This document shows, piece by piece, positions 40,008 through 50,820 of a stretch of DNA of 64,000 nucleotides. A program made the translations under genes and the position numbers. The notes beneath the pieces are model-generated. The model saw only the letters and a list, made by a program, of their open reading frames with translations. It did no database searches and was not told the origin of the DNA. This DNA comes from Metalysinibacillus jejuensis (GTDB lineage: Bacteria; Bacillota; Bacilli; Bacillales_A; Planococcaceae): contig NZ_QAFW01000001.1 of NCBI RefSeq assembly GCF_003057615.1, positions 62,001 through 126,000 of the forward strand. The letters are read 5' to 3'. Within the stretch, counting starts at the first letter, position 1; every line of letters begins with the position of its first letter.

Positions 40008-41647
40008 AATTGCATAACTAATGCTTCGTCTGGGGTTACGTACACTGTTTTTTGTTCGAAATAAATCACAAAACCTGGCTTTGCACCACTTGGTTTTTTT
40101 ACATGTTTGATTTGCGTGTAATCTACAGGGATTGAGGAAGACTCGCGTGCTTTACTGAAATAACCTGCAAGTGTTGCAGCTTCCATAATCGTTTGCTCAT
40201 CAGGCTCGTCGCTATGGATGACCACATGTGAGCCAGGGATGTCTTTCGTGTGCAGCCATGTGTCAGTGCGTTTAGCGATTTTAAAAGTGAGTGCGTCGTT
40301 TTGTTTATTATTTTTACCAACAGAAATGGCAATGCCACTTGAAGACACAAATTTCTCGGGTTTTGCTTGCGTTGGTTTCTTTTTCTTTTTGAGAATGCGA
40401 CGTTTTAAAAAGCCTTGCTCCGCTAGTTCCTCACGAATTTCCTCAATATCAGTTGGCGAAGCTTGCTGTACTTGTTGCATAAGCATCTCGAAATAGCTAA
40501 TGTCTTCAGTTGTTTTATCTAGTTGCTCTTGTACCATCACTAATGCATTTTTAGCTTTATTATATTTTGTGAAGTAACTTTGTGCGTTATCAACAGGTGA
40601 TTTACGTGGATCAACTGTGATGGTCACAGGTTCGTCCGTATAATAGTTAGTTACAGTTACTTCATTAACACCACGTTCAAATGTATAAATATTAGCCATT
40701 AACAGCTCCCCGTATAATTGAAAAGTGTCAAGGCGTGAAGCGCGCTCAAAATCTTTTGTGAGCTTTTTCATTTTTAGTTGGAGCTTACTAATTTCATTTT
40801 GTAGCCAGCGCTCTAAATCGCCAGCTTGTTGTTTAACGCGGTCGCGCTCTGCACGTGCAAAAAATACACGATCAAGTAGTGCACTGTTGCTTGAGAAGCT
40901 AGTTGTCTGGGTTAAATGCGTCAGACGATTTGGCGAAAATAGCACTTTATTGCCTACTTCCGCATAGGTTGGTTGCTCGCCGCCTTTATTAAACGCTTGA
41001 ACAAAAGCAGTGAAGTTTTCAGTGCCTCGTGCGAGTAGTTCTTCTGCATGTAGTGGGCTAAAGCCAGCGAAGTGTCCGACGATGTCTTTAGCTGTGCGCG
41101 GCTCAGTAAAAAAGTTATCATCGCCTAAAAATGGATCGACCTTATCTTGTGCAGGCGGGGCAATAAATGGTTGTCCTGGCATGATAGTACGGTGACGGTT
41201 CATTAAAGGTGATAGGTGTTTAAGCGCCTCAATAATTTGTTTTTTTTGAGGGTCAACTAATAAAATGTTGCTGTGACGGCCCATAATTTCAGCATGCAAC
41301 TCGCGTACCGTAGCGTCACCAATTTCATTAGTGCTATGAATTTCCATAATCATAATACGATCACTGCCGACTTGCTTAATGGCATTAATAAAGCCACCTT
41401 CAATGTGTTTGCGTAAAAACATACAAAACATTGGTGGTTCTGCTGGGTTATCAATCGTATGCGCTGTTAATTGTATGCGTGCATAGGAAGAGTGCACAGA
41501 TAATAATAGTTTGTGGTTCGCTCCCTTAGCGCGTATGTGCAGTACAATTTCTTGCGCATTTGGCTGATGTACTTTCGTAATGCGCCCTGTGACAAGCTGT
41601 TGTAACTCGGTTGTCATCGCGCGTGTAAATAATCCGTCAAAGGCCAT
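39998..41647 (-). CDS. rqcH: Rqc2/NEMF homologue RqcH (NFACT family), ribosome-associated quality control
   Basis: RqcH binds 50S subunits carrying stalled peptidyl-tRNA and recruits tRNA-Ala to add C-terminal alanine tails that mark the peptide for degradation. It was earlier called a fibronectin-binding protein. The 549-residue protein has the NFACT-N domain with the conserved Asp96-Arg97 pair and EIMGRHSNILLVD, then a helix-hairpin-helix and coiled-coil middle (about 250-420). A Lys-rich stretch and the NFACT-R domain (about 445-540) follow, the latter with TDTWLHTKDIPGSHVVI. The gene is known as yloA in Bacillus and lies next to yloC here; yloB is absent. Orientation is opposite to its neighbours. 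Confidence 0.93.
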   Translation of the reverse strand: MAFDGLFTRAMTTELQQLVTGRITKVHQPNAQEIVLHIRAKGANHKLLLSVHSSYARIQLTAHTIDNPAEPPMFCMFLRKHIEGGFINAIKQVGSDRIMIMEIHSTNEIGDATVRELHAEIMGRHSNILLVDPQKKQIIEALKHLSPLMNRHRTIMPGQPFIAPPAQDKVDPFLGDDNFFTEPRTAKDIVGHFAGFSPLHAEELLARGTENFTAFVQAFNKGGEQPTYAEVGNKVLFSPNRLTHLTQTTSFSSNSALLDRVFFARAERDRVKQQAGDLERWLQNEISKLQLKMKKLTKDFERASRLDTFQLYGELLMANIYTFERGVNEVTVTNYYTDEPVTITVDPRKSPVDNAQSYFTKYNKAKNALVMVQEQLDKTTEDISYFEMLMQQVQQASPTDIEEIREELAEQGFLKRRILKKKKKPTQAKPEKFVSSSGIAISVGKNNKQNDALTFKIAKRTDTWLHTKDIPGSHVVIHSDEPDEQTIMEAATLAGYFSKARESSSIPVDYTQIKHVKKPSGAKPGFVIYFEQKTVYVTPDEALVMQLKK

Positions 41648-41747
41648 AGTTATTCACTCTCTCATTCATTATTGTGTCGTCTTGTACTATCTTAACACGG
41701 GTATTCCCTTTTTCGTAACGGAGCTACTGCGAAAAAACATGCGCCTA

Positions 41748-41756
41748 TGGTATAAT
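41748..41756 (+). promoter_or_regulatory. Extended -10 promoter for yloC-gmk
   Basis: TATAAT (41751-41756) is preceded by TGG, giving an extended -10 element; the -35 region (TGCGAA at 41728-41733) is weak. Transcription from near 41763 would start after an ATG at 41755, which therefore cannot be the yloC start. Confidence 0.6.
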
Positions 41757-41790
41757 GTACGACAGTATATGCATGAAGGATGTGACGAGC

Positions 41791-42663
41791 TTGGTACGAA
41801 GCATGACGGGTTTTGGCAGAGGTGTCACAACTACGAAAGCATTTCAACTAACGATAGAGATGCGCTCCGTTAATCACCGTTTTTTAGAAGTACATAGTCG
41901 TTTCCCTAAAGAATGGATGGAAGCAGAAGTGCTGACCAAAAAAATGATTGCGGCAAAATTAGCACGTGGTAAAGTAGATGTCACAGTAAATGTGAAGGAA
42001 TTAACCGAAGCCACACAGACAATTGCTGTTAATACAGCGCTAATTGAGGCGTATGCTCAAGCACGCACGGAGGTAGCGGCACTTGCCCCGCTAGCTGCAG
42101 AGTGGCAAATGAGTGAGTTATTTGCTTTAGAAGGTGCACTCATTCAGCAAAAAGAAGTGCCGGCACAAGAAATTAATGATGCAGTCATGACTGCACTCTC
42201 AGCAGCGCTTGATGCATTGGTGGGGATGCGGCAAACAGAAGGTGCAATGTTACAACAAGTGCTATTAGAGCAACAACAAGCTTTGCAACAAGAGATTGCT
42301 ACGATTGAAAGCTTAGCACCGCAAGCTGTAGAGAAATATCGTACGCGTTTAGTAGAGCGCTTAGCACAAGTTACTACACAAGTAGATGTGGATGATCGCA
42401 TTATGGCAGAGGTTGCTATCTATGCAGAGCGTGTTGACATTGCGGAAGAGCTAGATCGCCTGCAAAGCCACTTTGCACAGTTTACTAAAGCGTTAAAGAG
42501 CAATGATGCGATTGGGCGCAAATTAGATTTTATTATGCAGGAGATGCATCGTGAAATTAATACAATCGGTTCTAAAAATCAATCAACTGTCGTATCAGTA
42601 GCTGTAGTGCAGGCAAAAACAATTTTAGAAAAGATGCGTGAACAAGTACAAAATATAGAGTAA
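41791..42663 (+). CDS. yloC: YicC family protein (YloC), probable endoribonuclease
   Basis: The 290-residue protein starts with the family hallmark MVRSMTGFGRG and ends with the conserved DFIMQEMHREINTIGSK (about 249-265) and a helical DUF1732 region. Members of the YicC family have been reported as endoribonucleases or adaptors in RNA decay. TTG at 41791 is chosen because the protein then begins as in relatives and a GAAGGA site lies about 10 bases upstream. The longer reading would begin inside the promoter. In Bacillus, remA lies between this gene and gmk but is missing here. Confidence 0.92.
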   Translation: MVRSMTGFGRGVTTTKAFQLTIEMRSVNHRFLEVHSRFPKEWMEAEVLTKKMIAAKLARGKVDVTVNVKELTEATQTIAVNTALIEAYAQARTEVAALAPLAAEWQMSELFALEGALIQQKEVPAQEINDAVMTALSAALDALVGMRQTEGAMLQQVLLEQQQALQQEIATIESLAPQAVEKYRTRLVERLAQVTTQVDVDDRIMAEVAIYAERVDIAEELDRLQSHFAQFTKALKSNDAIGRKLDFIMQEMHREINTIGSKNQSTVVSVAVVQAKTILEKMREQVQNIE

Positions 42664-42681
42664 AATGATTGTCATATATAA

Positions 42682-43311
<630 letters not shown>

Positions 43312-43313
43312 TT

Positions 43314-43541
43314 ATGTTATATCCATCAGTTGATAAATTAAAAACGAAAATCGATTCAAAATACTCACTTGTAAGTCTTGCCTCAAAGCGTGCACGTCAG
43401 ATGCAAGAGTATGAGGGGACAGAGCAACTAGAAGTTTACCGCTCTCATAAATATGTTGGTAAAGCTTTAGAGGAAGTAATTGAAGGTGCTTTAACACAGA
43501 AAGCACAAGATGCATCAACCATTTACGAAGACGAAATTTAA
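43314..43541 (+). CDS. rpoZ: DNA-directed RNA polymerase omega subunit
   Basis: This 75-residue protein matches the omega subunit, which helps fold and assemble the beta' subunit of RNA polymerase. The characteristic segments are [14 protein letters not shown] near residue 18 and [13 protein letters not shown] near 51. The gmk-rpoZ-coaBC order is conserved in Firmicutes. The start is 2 bases after gmk, pointing to co-translation. Confidence 0.95.
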   Translation: MLYPSVDKLKTKIDSKYSLVSLASKRARQMQEYEGTEQLEVYRSHKYVGKALEEVIEGALTQKAQDASTIYEDEI

Positions 43542-43554
43542 TCATGTACGATAC

Positions 43555-43583
43555 AGCTCCCGGAGATTTACTCTTTGGGAGCT
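43555..43583 (+). terminator. Weak hairpin between rpoZ and coaC
   Basis: AGCTCCC (43555-43561) pairs with GGGAGCT (43577-43583) around a 15-base loop, followed by TATTGTTT. The short stem and interrupted T-run suggest at most partial termination. Confidence 0.4.
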
Positions 43584-43605
43584 TATTGTTTAAGGAGGCG
43601 TAATA

Positions 43606-44469
43606 ATGGAACAAAAAAATATTTTACTTTGTGTCACCGGAGGTATTGCTGTATATAAAGCAGTGGCTTTAACGAGTAAATTAACGCAAGCAGGATTTAA
43701 CGTTAAGGTGATGATGACAGACGCTGCGCGTGAATTTGTTCAGCCGTTAAGCTTTCAAGTGATGTCAAAAAACGATGTATTTTATGATACGTTTGATGAA
43801 AAAGATAGCCGCGTCATTGCCCATATTGACTTAGCAGACTGGGCCGACCTCATCATCGTAGCCCCCGCTACAGCGAATACGCTTGCTAAACTTGCTCACG
43901 GTTTTGCAGATAATATGGTGACGACAACGTTACTAGCTACTCAGGCGCCTGTATGGTTAGCCCCTGCGATGAATGTGCATATGTACCAACACCCTGCTGT
44001 ACTGCGTAACATTGAACAGTTACATCGCGACGGATACCGTTTTATCGAGCCTTCAGAAGGGTATTTAGCATGTGGTTATGTAGGCAAAGGCCGCTTAGAG
44101 GAGCCTGAGAAAATCACAGCACTTGTGACAGCGCATTTTGCTAACCAAGAGCAAGCTAAAGTGCTTTTAGTATCAGGACAAGCCTCGTTGCTTGCTCAAA
44201 CGATTGCTTCGTACTTTGCACAGGCTAAGCAACCGTTAACTGTAGTAAACAATGAACCATTAGCCGTTGCTCATCCGCTTGTCGAAGAAGTTACGACCAG
44301 TGTAGAAGAAATGACACCCTATGTTTTAGCTTGGCAAAATGAACATCCTACAGGCATTGTTATTAGCGCAGATGTAACAGAAGATATTATGTTACCATTT
44401 GCCATTATTGTGAAAAATTTAGACGGGGCCAAACGTATTTTAGCACGCATACAAGAAGGCGGTCAGTAA
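43606..44469 (+). CDS. coaC: Phosphopantothenoylcysteine decarboxylase with a degenerate, shortened CoaB-like C-terminus
   Basis: CoaBC (Dfp) in Bacillus is a fusion of about 400 residues that makes 4'-phosphopantetheine. The CoaC flavoprotein part is intact here (residues 1-180): the catalytic His73 in AHIDLADWADLII, the substrate motif PAMN at 120-123, and Cys156 in ACGYVGKGR. The CoaB part should add about 200 residues but only about 104 remain (184-287). They have faint likeness to the start (VLLVSGQ) and middle (TSVEEMTPYV, VISADVTED) of CoaB. The conserved TREPID, NRSSG and KKK-type substrate motifs are gone. CoaB activity is therefore not expected from this protein and must come from elsewhere. 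priA starts at its stop (TAATG). Confidence 0.85.
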   Translation: MEQKNILLCVTGGIAVYKAVALTSKLTQAGFNVKVMMTDAAREFVQPLSFQVMSKNDVFYDTFDEKDSRVIAHIDLADWADLIIVAPATANTLAKLAHGFADNMVTTTLLATQAPVWLAPAMNVHMYQHPAVLRNIEQLHRDGYRFIEPSEGYLACGYVGKGRLEEPEKITALVTAHFANQEQAKVLLVSGQASLLAQTIASYFAQAKQPLTVVNNEPLAVAHPLVEEVTTSVEEMTPYVLAWQNEHPTGIVISADVTEDIMLPFAIIVKNLDGAKRILARIQEGGQ

Positions 44470-46847
44470 TGTTTGCCAAAGTGATTGTCGATGTTCCTAC
44501 GTATCATGTTGACCGTGCGTTTGACTATGTCGTTCCGGCGCACTTACAAACGTTAATTGAAGTCGGGAGCCGCGTCAAAGTACCATTTGGTAGAAGACCC
44601 GTGCTAGGTTTTGTGATAGCACTAACGACAGACAGTGATGTGCCGGCAAATAAATTAAAGTCAATTGCAACGTTAATGGACCTTGAGCCTGTATTAACAC
44701 CAGAACTATTAGCACTCGCACAATGGCTAAAACAGCAAACGATTTGTTTTCAAATTGATGCCCTGCAGGCGATGTTACCTTCAGCATTGCGTGCTAAATA
44801 TGAAAAAGCAGTTGATGTATTAGTCGCACCTGCTAGTTTGCCGAGTGACTTACAACCTTTTGTCCGTAATAATGACAAAATGCATTACCAAGAGCTTGAA
44901 AAAGCGAATATGCTACCTCTTGTAAAAAAAGAAGTGCAACGAGGGCATTTACGTATAACGACTAAAGTGAAACAGCGTGGTAATGTGAAGCGCATACGTT
45001 ATGTAAAAATTGGAACAGCCGCAGAAATTGAGCGAGCGCTAACGAAAGTAAGTACGCGCGCGAAAAAACAACAAGCGTTATTAGCGTGGTGTAAAGCGCA
45101 TAGCGATGAGTTAGTATTACCGCGAGATATTGATGCTTCTGCAGCCGTATTAAATCAAATTATTGCGCATGGCGCCGCGACGTATGTAGAAAAAGAAGTG
45201 TACCGAGATCCTTTCACCCAACCGATTAAAAAAACGGCACCGTTAACGTTAACTACCGCACAACAACGAGCAAAAGATGCGTTGCAATTAGATGAAGCAG
45301 GTACGTATTTATTACATGGTGTGACAGGTAGCGGCAAGACAGAAGTCTATTTGCAAGCCATTCAACAAGTAATAGATGCAGGTAAGCAAGCCATTATGCT
45401 AGTGCCAGAAATTGCGCTCACACCTCAAATGACCGAACGATTTCGCGGTCGTTTCGGGGAACGTGTAGCAGTTATGCATAGCGGTTTATCGAGCGGAGAA
45501 AAGTTTGATGAGTGGCGCAAAATTACACAGCAAGAAGTGCAAGTAGTCGTAGGTGCGCGGTCAGCTATTTTTGCGCCATTTACGAATGTAGGTATTATCA
45601 TTTTAGATGAAGAACATGAAGCTACGTATAAACAAGAAGATGCCCCGCGCTATCATGCGAGAGATGTAGCGATATGGCGCAGTGAATTTCATCAATGTCC
45701 TGTTATTTTAGGGAGCGCGACACCATCTTTAGAATCATATGCGCGTGCAAAAAAGGGCGTCTACACCCTTCTTACACTAGAAGAGCGAGCGATGAATCAG
45801 CCTTTGCCTAGTGTGGAAGTCGTTGATATGAGGGATGAGTTACGCAGTGGCAACCGTTCGATGTTTTCAGTAAGTCTACTCGAAGAAATGCAAGCGGCAT
45901 TAGCGAGACAAGAACAAATTGTACTTTTTTTAAATCGCCGTGGTTATTCATCCTTTGTAATGTGTAGAGATTGTGGTACGGTAGTGCAATGTCAAAACTG
46001 CGATATCTCCTTAACCTATCATCGCAATCAAGAAAAATTACGGTGCCATTACTGTGGCTATGAAGCATCCGTACCTAAAACATGCTCAACATGTGCAAGT
46101 GATAGAATTCGCTATTTTGGTACAGGAACACAAAAAGTAGAAGAAGCAATTTACCAACACTTCCCTTCTGCTCGTGTATTGCGAATGGATGTTGATACGA
46201 CACGCAAAAAAGGCGCACACGAACAAATACTAGGTGCATTCGGTCGTAAAGAAGCCGATATTTTACTCGGTACGCAAATGATTGCGAAAGGCCTAGACTT
46301 TCCTAATATTACTGTAGTAGGGGTGCTAAGTGCCGACACCTCCTTACATTTACCCGATTTTCGTGCTTCAGAAAAAACATTTCAGCTACTCACTCAAGTG
46401 AGTGGCCGCGCAGGACGGCACGAGAAGTTAGGGCGTGTTGTTGTGCAAACCTATACGCCAACGCACTATGCTATAACGCTTGCTCAACAGCAAGCATATG
46501 TGCCGTTTTATGAGCAGGAAATGCGCTATCGTCAACGTGCAGGCTACCCTCCTTATTTCTTTATTGCGCTCATTCAAGTAACACATACTGATGTACTGCA
46601 AGCAGGGCATTATGCACAGCTAGCAGCAAGCTGGCTACGACAACAATTGCCAAGCGTTCATATTATAGGGCCTACCGCTTCTGCGATTAGTCGATTGCAA
46701 AATAGATATCGCTATCAATGTTTGATAAAATATAAAATTGAACCAAATCTTATTCCGACATTACATCGTTTACTTGCGATGTACCGAGCGGATTGGCAAA
46801 AACAAGGTGTACAATTGACAGTAGATTTAGACCCGTCAATGATATAG
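44469..46847 (+). CDS. priA: Primosomal protein N' (replication restart helicase PriA)
   Basis: PriA recognises stalled forks and D-loops and reloads the replicative helicase. The 792-residue protein has an N-terminal DNA-binding domain, then a helicase core with Walker A GVTGSGKTEVY near residue 284, the DEEH box in IIILDEEHEATYKQED, and QVSGRAGR in motif VI. Between the helicase lobes are eight cysteines of the two zinc sites (CRDCGTVVQCQNC and CHYCGYEASVPKTCSTC, about 499-539). It starts at the coaC stop and is followed by def, as in Bacillus. Confidence 0.96.
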   Translation: MFAKVIVDVPTYHVDRAFDYVVPAHLQTLIEVGSRVKVPFGRRPVLGFVIALTTDSDVPANKLKSIATLMDLEPVLTPELLALAQWLKQQTICFQIDALQAMLPSALRAKYEKAVDVLVAPASLPSDLQPFVRNNDKMHYQELEKANMLPLVKKEVQRGHLRITTKVKQRGNVKRIRYVKIGTAAEIERALTKVSTRAKKQQALLAWCKAHSDELVLPRDIDASAAVLNQIIAHGAATYVEKEVYRDPFTQPIKKTAPLTLTTAQQRAKDALQLDEAGTYLLHGVTGSGKTEVYLQAIQQVIDAGKQAIMLVPEIALTPQMTERFRGRFGERVAVMHSGLSSGEKFDEWRKITQQEVQVVVGARSAIFAPFTNVGIIILDEEHEATYKQEDAPRYHARDVAIWRSEFHQCPVILGSATPSLESYARAKKGVYTLLTLEERAMNQPLPSVEVVDMRDELRSGNRSMFSVSLLEEMQAALARQEQIVLFLNRRGYSSFVMCRDCGTVVQCQNCDISLTYHRNQEKLRCHYCGYEASVPKTCSTCASDRIRYFGTGTQKVEEAIYQHFPSARVLRMDVDTTRKKGAHEQILGAFGRKEADILLGTQMIAKGLDFPNITVVGVLSADTSLHLPDFRASEKTFQLLTQVSGRAGRHEKLGRVVVQTYTPTHYAITLAQQQAYVPFYEQEMRYRQRAGYPPYFFIALIQVTHTDVLQAGHYAQLAASWLRQQLPSVHIIGPTASAISRLQNRYRYQCLIKYKIEPNLIPTLHRLLAMYRADWQKQGVQLTVDLDPSMI

Positions 46848-46861
46848 AAAAGAGGTTAACA

Positions 46862-47362
46862 ATGACAATTAAAGAAGTAGTAAAACACCCAGCGAAGGTG
46901 TTAACAACAAAGACGAAAGAAGTAGAAGTGATTAATGAGGAAATCATAGCGTTGCTTGATGATTTATATGACACGATGATTGAACATGATGGTGTAGGTA
47001 TCGCTGCTCCGCAAATTGACGTCGGCTTACGCGTAGCAATCGTAGAGATTGGTGATGAGCGAGATATTTTAGAAATGATTAACCCAACGGTACTTGAAAC
47101 AGACGGGGCAGAGGTAGATATGGAAGGTTGCTTAAGTTTTCCAGGCTTATTTGGTGATGTAGAGCGCCCGACTTACGTACGTATTGAAGCTGCGGATCGC
47201 GAAGGCCGTATTTACGAATTAGAAGCGGGTGGCTTTGATGCACGCGCGATTTTACATGAAATTGACCATTTAGATGGCGTGTTATTTAATGATAAAATCA
47301 CACGTACGTATACGGAAGAAGAAATTGCCGCAATGTATGAAGAAATGGAGGAAGAAGCATGA
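46862..47362 (+). CDS. def: Peptide deformylase
   Basis: Def removes the formyl group from nascent protein N-termini. The 166-residue metalloenzyme shows all three motifs: GVGIAAPQ (residues 44-51), EGCLSFPG with metal ligand Cys90, and HEIDH (132-136) with two His ligands and the catalytic Glu. The ATG at 46862 is used, with AAAGAGG upstream; the longer in-frame reading lies within priA. It overlaps fmt by ATGA, so deformylase and formyltransferase are coupled. Confidence 0.96.
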   Translation: MTIKEVVKHPAKVLTTKTKEVEVINEEIIALLDDLYDTMIEHDGVGIAAPQIDVGLRVAIVEIGDERDILEMINPTVLETDGAEVDMEGCLSFPGLFGDVERPTYVRIEAADREGRIYELEAGGFDARAILHEIDHLDGVLFNDKITRTYTEEEIAAMYEEMEEEA

Positions 47363-48291
47363 TTTCCATCGTCTTTATGGGGACGCCTGATTTTTCAGCA
47401 CCCATCTTACGCATGCTTCATGAACAAGGCTATGCGATTAAAGCTGTAGTTACCCAACCGGATCGCCCTGTAGGCCGTAAGCGTATTTTAACACCCCCGC
47501 CTGTGAAAGTAGAGGCGTTGTCGCTTGGCTTACCTGTTATTCAACCTGAAAAGTTACGCGGCTCAGCAGAGCTACAGCAAATTATTGATTTGCAAGCAGA
47601 TTTAATTGTAACGGCAGCTTTCGGCCAAATTTTACCGAAGGAACTGTTAGAAGCCCCGCGCTTAGGTTGCATTAATGTCCATGCTTCGCTACTGCCAAAA
47701 TACCGTGGTGGTGCACCGATTCATCAAGCGATTATTGACGGTGAAAAAGAAACCGGCGTTACGATTATGTATATGGCCGAAAAATTAGATGCAGGCGATA
47801 TTATTGCACAAAAAGCGATTGCTATTGAAGCAACTGATCATACGGGAAGCATGTTTGAAAAGCTATCGGTAGTAGGGCGTGATTTACTTGAACAAACGTT
47901 ACCAAGCATTATTGCTGGTACGAATACACGTACTGTTCAAGACGAAGCTAAAGTAACGTTTGCAAGCAATATTTCACGTGAGCAAGAGCGTATTGATTGG
48001 CATAAACCGGCGACGGCTGTATATAACCAAATTCGCGGCTTGCATCCTTGGCCAACCGCTTACACGACTTTAGATGGTTCTAATGTTAAAATTTGGTGGG
48101 CGCAACCTGCAATGACAAACGGCGAACCTGGTGAAGTAGTAGCGATTCATAAAGACCATTTTGAAATTGCCGCAAAAGAAGGTAGCATTGCGGTGTATGA
48201 TTTGCAGCCATCAGGCAAAAAACGTATGTCAGCAGAAGACTATTTAAATGGTGTTGGCGCGAAATTACAGATTGGGGACCGCTTTGAATGA
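47359..48291 (+). CDS. fmt: Methionyl-tRNA formyltransferase
   Basis: Fmt formylates initiator Met-tRNA using 10-formyl-tetrahydrofolate. The 310-residue protein has an N-terminal Rossmann domain starting [11 protein letters not shown], the catalytic region [19 protein letters not shown] with the conserved Asn-His-Asp set, and a C-terminal OB-like tRNA-binding domain starting near residue 208. It overlaps def and rsmB by ATGA on both sides. Confidence 0.96.
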   Translation: MISIVFMGTPDFSAPILRMLHEQGYAIKAVVTQPDRPVGRKRILTPPPVKVEALSLGLPVIQPEKLRGSAELQQIIDLQADLIVTAAFGQILPKELLEAPRLGCINVHASLLPKYRGGAPIHQAIIDGEKETGVTIMYMAEKLDAGDIIAQKAIAIEATDHTGSMFEKLSVVGRDLLEQTLPSIIAGTNTRTVQDEAKVTFASNISREQERIDWHKPATAVYNQIRGLHPWPTAYTTLDGSNVKIWWAQPAMTNGEPGEVVAIHKDHFEIAAKEGSIAVYDLQPSGKKRMSAEDYLNGVGAKLQIGDRFE

Positions 48292-49640
48292 GTAAAAAAA
48301 GTGTAGTAATTTGGGACGGTAATGTCCGTGATGCGGCGTTATCAATTTTACTTGCGGTAGATAAAAATCAAGCGTATAGTAACTTACTTTTGCATGAAAC
48401 GATTAAACGACATAAAATTGAACCGAAAGACCGCGCACTGCTAACTGAGATGACGTACGGTACGTTGCAACATAAAATGACATTAGATTATTACCTCGAA
48501 CCATTTATCCGCGGGAAAATTGATCATTGGGTACGTTGGTTATTACGCTTGTCCTTATATCAAATGCATTATTTAACACGTATTCCACCACATGCTGCGG
48601 TCAATGAAGCGGTAGAAATCGCAAAACGCCGAGGCCATAAAGGTATTGCGTCAACGGTCAACGGTATACTGCGTTCTATTTTGCGTCAAGGTGTACGCTC
48701 GACTGATGAAATTACAGATCCTATTGAGCGCCTATCGATTGCGACGAGTCACCCTAACTGGCTAGTTGAACGTTGGGTGGCAGCTTATGGTATGGCAACA
48801 ACACAAGCGATGCTAGAAGAAAATAATGTGCCACCTATCCAGACAGTGCGTGTGAACTTAACAAAAGGAACAGTAGAAGAAGCAATTACGCATTTGACAG
48901 CAGAAGGTATAAAAGTGGAGAGAAGCACACTAATTCCGGAATGCTTACACATTACCGGTGGCCAAGCAGCTCGTACAGCGGCTTTTGGTCAAGGGCTCAT
49001 TACGATTCAAGACGAAAGTTCGATGCTTCCTGCAACTGTCATGAATCCTCAACCTGATTGGCGCGTATTAGATATGTGTGCAGCACCTGGTGGCAAAACA
49101 ACCCATTTAGCTGAAAAGATGAACGATGAAGGTTCGATTTTAGCTTTAGATTTACATCCACATAAATTAGAACTAATTGATGAGAATACCGCGCGTCTTG
49201 GTTTAGAAAGTATAGATACAGCACCACTTGATGGCCGTAAAGCACCGGAGTATTTAGCGGTGGAGTCATTTGACGCGGTACTTGTCGATGCACCTTGTAG
49301 CGGCCTTGGTGTAATGCGTCGTAAACCAGATATTAAATATACGAAGCGGGAAGAAGACCTTGAGAGCTTACAGGCAATTCAGTTGAGCTTATTAAAAGCC
49401 GCAACGCGCTTACTAAAGCCAGGCGGTTTATTAATTTATAGTACATGTACGGTAGATAAAACAGAGAATGAAGGTACAGTTGCGCAGTTTTTACAAGATG
49501 TTAAGAAGATGCAACTTACACCACTGCAAAATTTACCTGCTGCACTCGATGCTAAGCAAAAAGATGGTATGTTACAAGTATTCCCTCAAGATTTTGGAAG
49601 TGATGGTTTCTTCGTAGCAGCGTTTCGTAAACAAGCCTAG
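48288..49640 (+). CDS. rsmB: 16S rRNA (cytosine(967)-C(5))-methyltransferase RsmB
   Basis: RsmB (Sun) methylates C967 of 16S rRNA. The 450-residue protein has an N-terminal NusB-like domain (about residues 12-140) and a SAM-dependent methyltransferase domain. The latter carries the SAM motif [16 protein letters not shown], the first catalytic cysteine in [15 protein letters not shown], and the second in [13 protein letters not shown]. It sits between fmt and rlmN as in Bacillus, starting in an ATGA overlap. Confidence 0.95.
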   Translation: MSKKSVVIWDGNVRDAALSILLAVDKNQAYSNLLLHETIKRHKIEPKDRALLTEMTYGTLQHKMTLDYYLEPFIRGKIDHWVRWLLRLSLYQMHYLTRIPPHAAVNEAVEIAKRRGHKGIASTVNGILRSILRQGVRSTDEITDPIERLSIATSHPNWLVERWVAAYGMATTQAMLEENNVPPIQTVRVNLTKGTVEEAITHLTAEGIKVERSTLIPECLHITGGQAARTAAFGQGLITIQDESSMLPATVMNPQPDWRVLDMCAAPGGKTTHLAEKMNDEGSILALDLHPHKLELIDENTARLGLESIDTAPLDGRKAPEYLAVESFDAVLVDAPCSGLGVMRRKPDIKYTKREEDLESLQAIQLSLLKAATRLLKPGGLLIYSTCTVDKTENEGTVAQFLQDVKKMQLTPLQNLPAALDAKQKDGMLQVFPQDFGSDGFFVAAFRKQA

Positions 49641-49670
49641 TGAAAATTTGAATTAAAGAAGAGGTTTATA

Positions 49671-50816
49671 ATGGAAGAAAAAACATTAAAAAAATTAGAT
49701 GAACGCATTGATGATTTAGTGGAAGAAGTTGCGGAAAAACCAGCACGTACGAAAAAGGAAAAACCTAATTTAAAAGAATCAATTTACTCATTCCAACCCG
49801 AGCAATTACAAGCTTGGTTAAAAGACAATGGCGAAAAACCGTTTCGTGCAGCTCAAATTTTTGAATGGTTATACATTAAACGCGTTAAAACATTTGAAGA
49901 AATGTCTAACTTATCAAAGGGACTGCGCAATAAATTAGCGGACAATTTTGCATTAACTACGCTGAAAACTATCATCCAACAAGAATCTAAAGATGGTACG
50001 ATTAAGTTTTTATTTGAGTTGCAAGATGGCTATGCGATTGAAACGGTATTAATGCGTCATGAGTATGGTAACTCAGTTTGTGTTACGACGCAGGTTGGTT
50101 GTCGAATTGGCTGTACATTTTGTGCCTCAACACTCGGTGGGTTAAAGCGCCACCTATTAGCGGGTGAAATTGTAGAGCAAGTTGTAAAAGTGCAACAAGC
50201 GTTAGACGAAGTAGACGAGCGTGTCTCACATATCGTAATTATGGGTATTGGTGAGCCGTTTGATAACTACGATGCAATGATGAACTTCTTAAAAGTTGTT
50301 AATCATGATAAAGGGTTAAACATTGGTGCGCGTCACATTACGGTGTCCACATCAGGGATTGTGCCAAAAATTTATCAGTTTGCAGATGAGCAATTACAAA
50401 TTAACTTTGCGGTCTCACTGCACGCACCAAACCAGGAGGCGCGTCAAAAATTAATGCCTATTGCACGTGCTTACAAGTTGGATGAACTGATGGAGGCTGT
50501 TCGTTACTATACGAAAAAAACAGGGCGACGTGTTAGTTTTGAGTATGGTTTAATGTCTGGCGAAAATGATTCTGTAGAAGTAGCAGAAGAACTATCAGCG
50601 TTAATAAAAGGGATTAAATGCCATGTTAACTTAATTCCTGTTAACTATGTGCCAGAGCGCGATTATATTCGCACATCTCGCAGCAAGATTTTTGCTTTCG
50701 AAAAAACATTAAAGAAAAACGGTATTAACGTAACCATTCGTAGAGAACAAGGGTCTGATATTGATGCTGCGTGTGGTCAGTTACGTGCGAAAGAGCGAGA
50801 AGAAGAGACGAGGTGA
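49671..50816 (+). CDS. rlmN: 23S rRNA (adenine(2503)-C(2))-methyltransferase RlmN
   Basis: RlmN is a radical SAM enzyme that methylates A2503 of 23S rRNA and A37 of some tRNAs. The 381-residue protein has the Cys-x3-Cys-x2-Cys cluster motif (Cys144, Cys148, Cys151) in [11 protein letters not shown], the SAM motif [11 protein letters not shown], and the mechanistic C-terminal Cys368 in AACGQLRAK. The first 35 residues are a Lys/Glu-rich extension before the usual start region ESIYSF. A ribosome binding site (AAGAGG) precedes the ATG at 49671. Confidence 0.96.
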   Translation: MEEKTLKKLDERIDDLVEEVAEKPARTKKEKPNLKESIYSFQPEQLQAWLKDNGEKPFRAAQIFEWLYIKRVKTFEEMSNLSKGLRNKLADNFALTTLKTIIQQESKDGTIKFLFELQDGYAIETVLMRHEYGNSVCVTTQVGCRIGCTFCASTLGGLKRHLLAGEIVEQVVKVQQALDEVDERVSHIVIMGIGEPFDNYDAMMNFLKVVNHDKGLNIGARHITVSTSGIVPKIYQFADEQLQINFAVSLHAPNQEARQKLMPIARAYKLDELMEAVRYYTKKTGRRVSFEYGLMSGENDSVEVAEELSALIKGIKCHVNLIPVNYVPERDYIRTSRSKIFAFEKTLKKNGINVTIRREQGSDIDAACGQLRAKEREEETR

Positions 50817-50820
50817 CAAC

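Noticed and set aside
39998-41647. Fibronectin-binding adhesin as the role of the yloA product
   Set aside because: The conserved Asp96-Arg97 and the NFACT-N/NFACT-R architecture fit the ribosome quality-control factor RqcH; the adhesin name is a historical annotation.
41580-41873. 97-codon plus-strand frame across the rqcH/yloC divergent region
   Set aside because: It overlaps the 5' ends of both real genes and the yloC promoter, and the product has no recognisable features.
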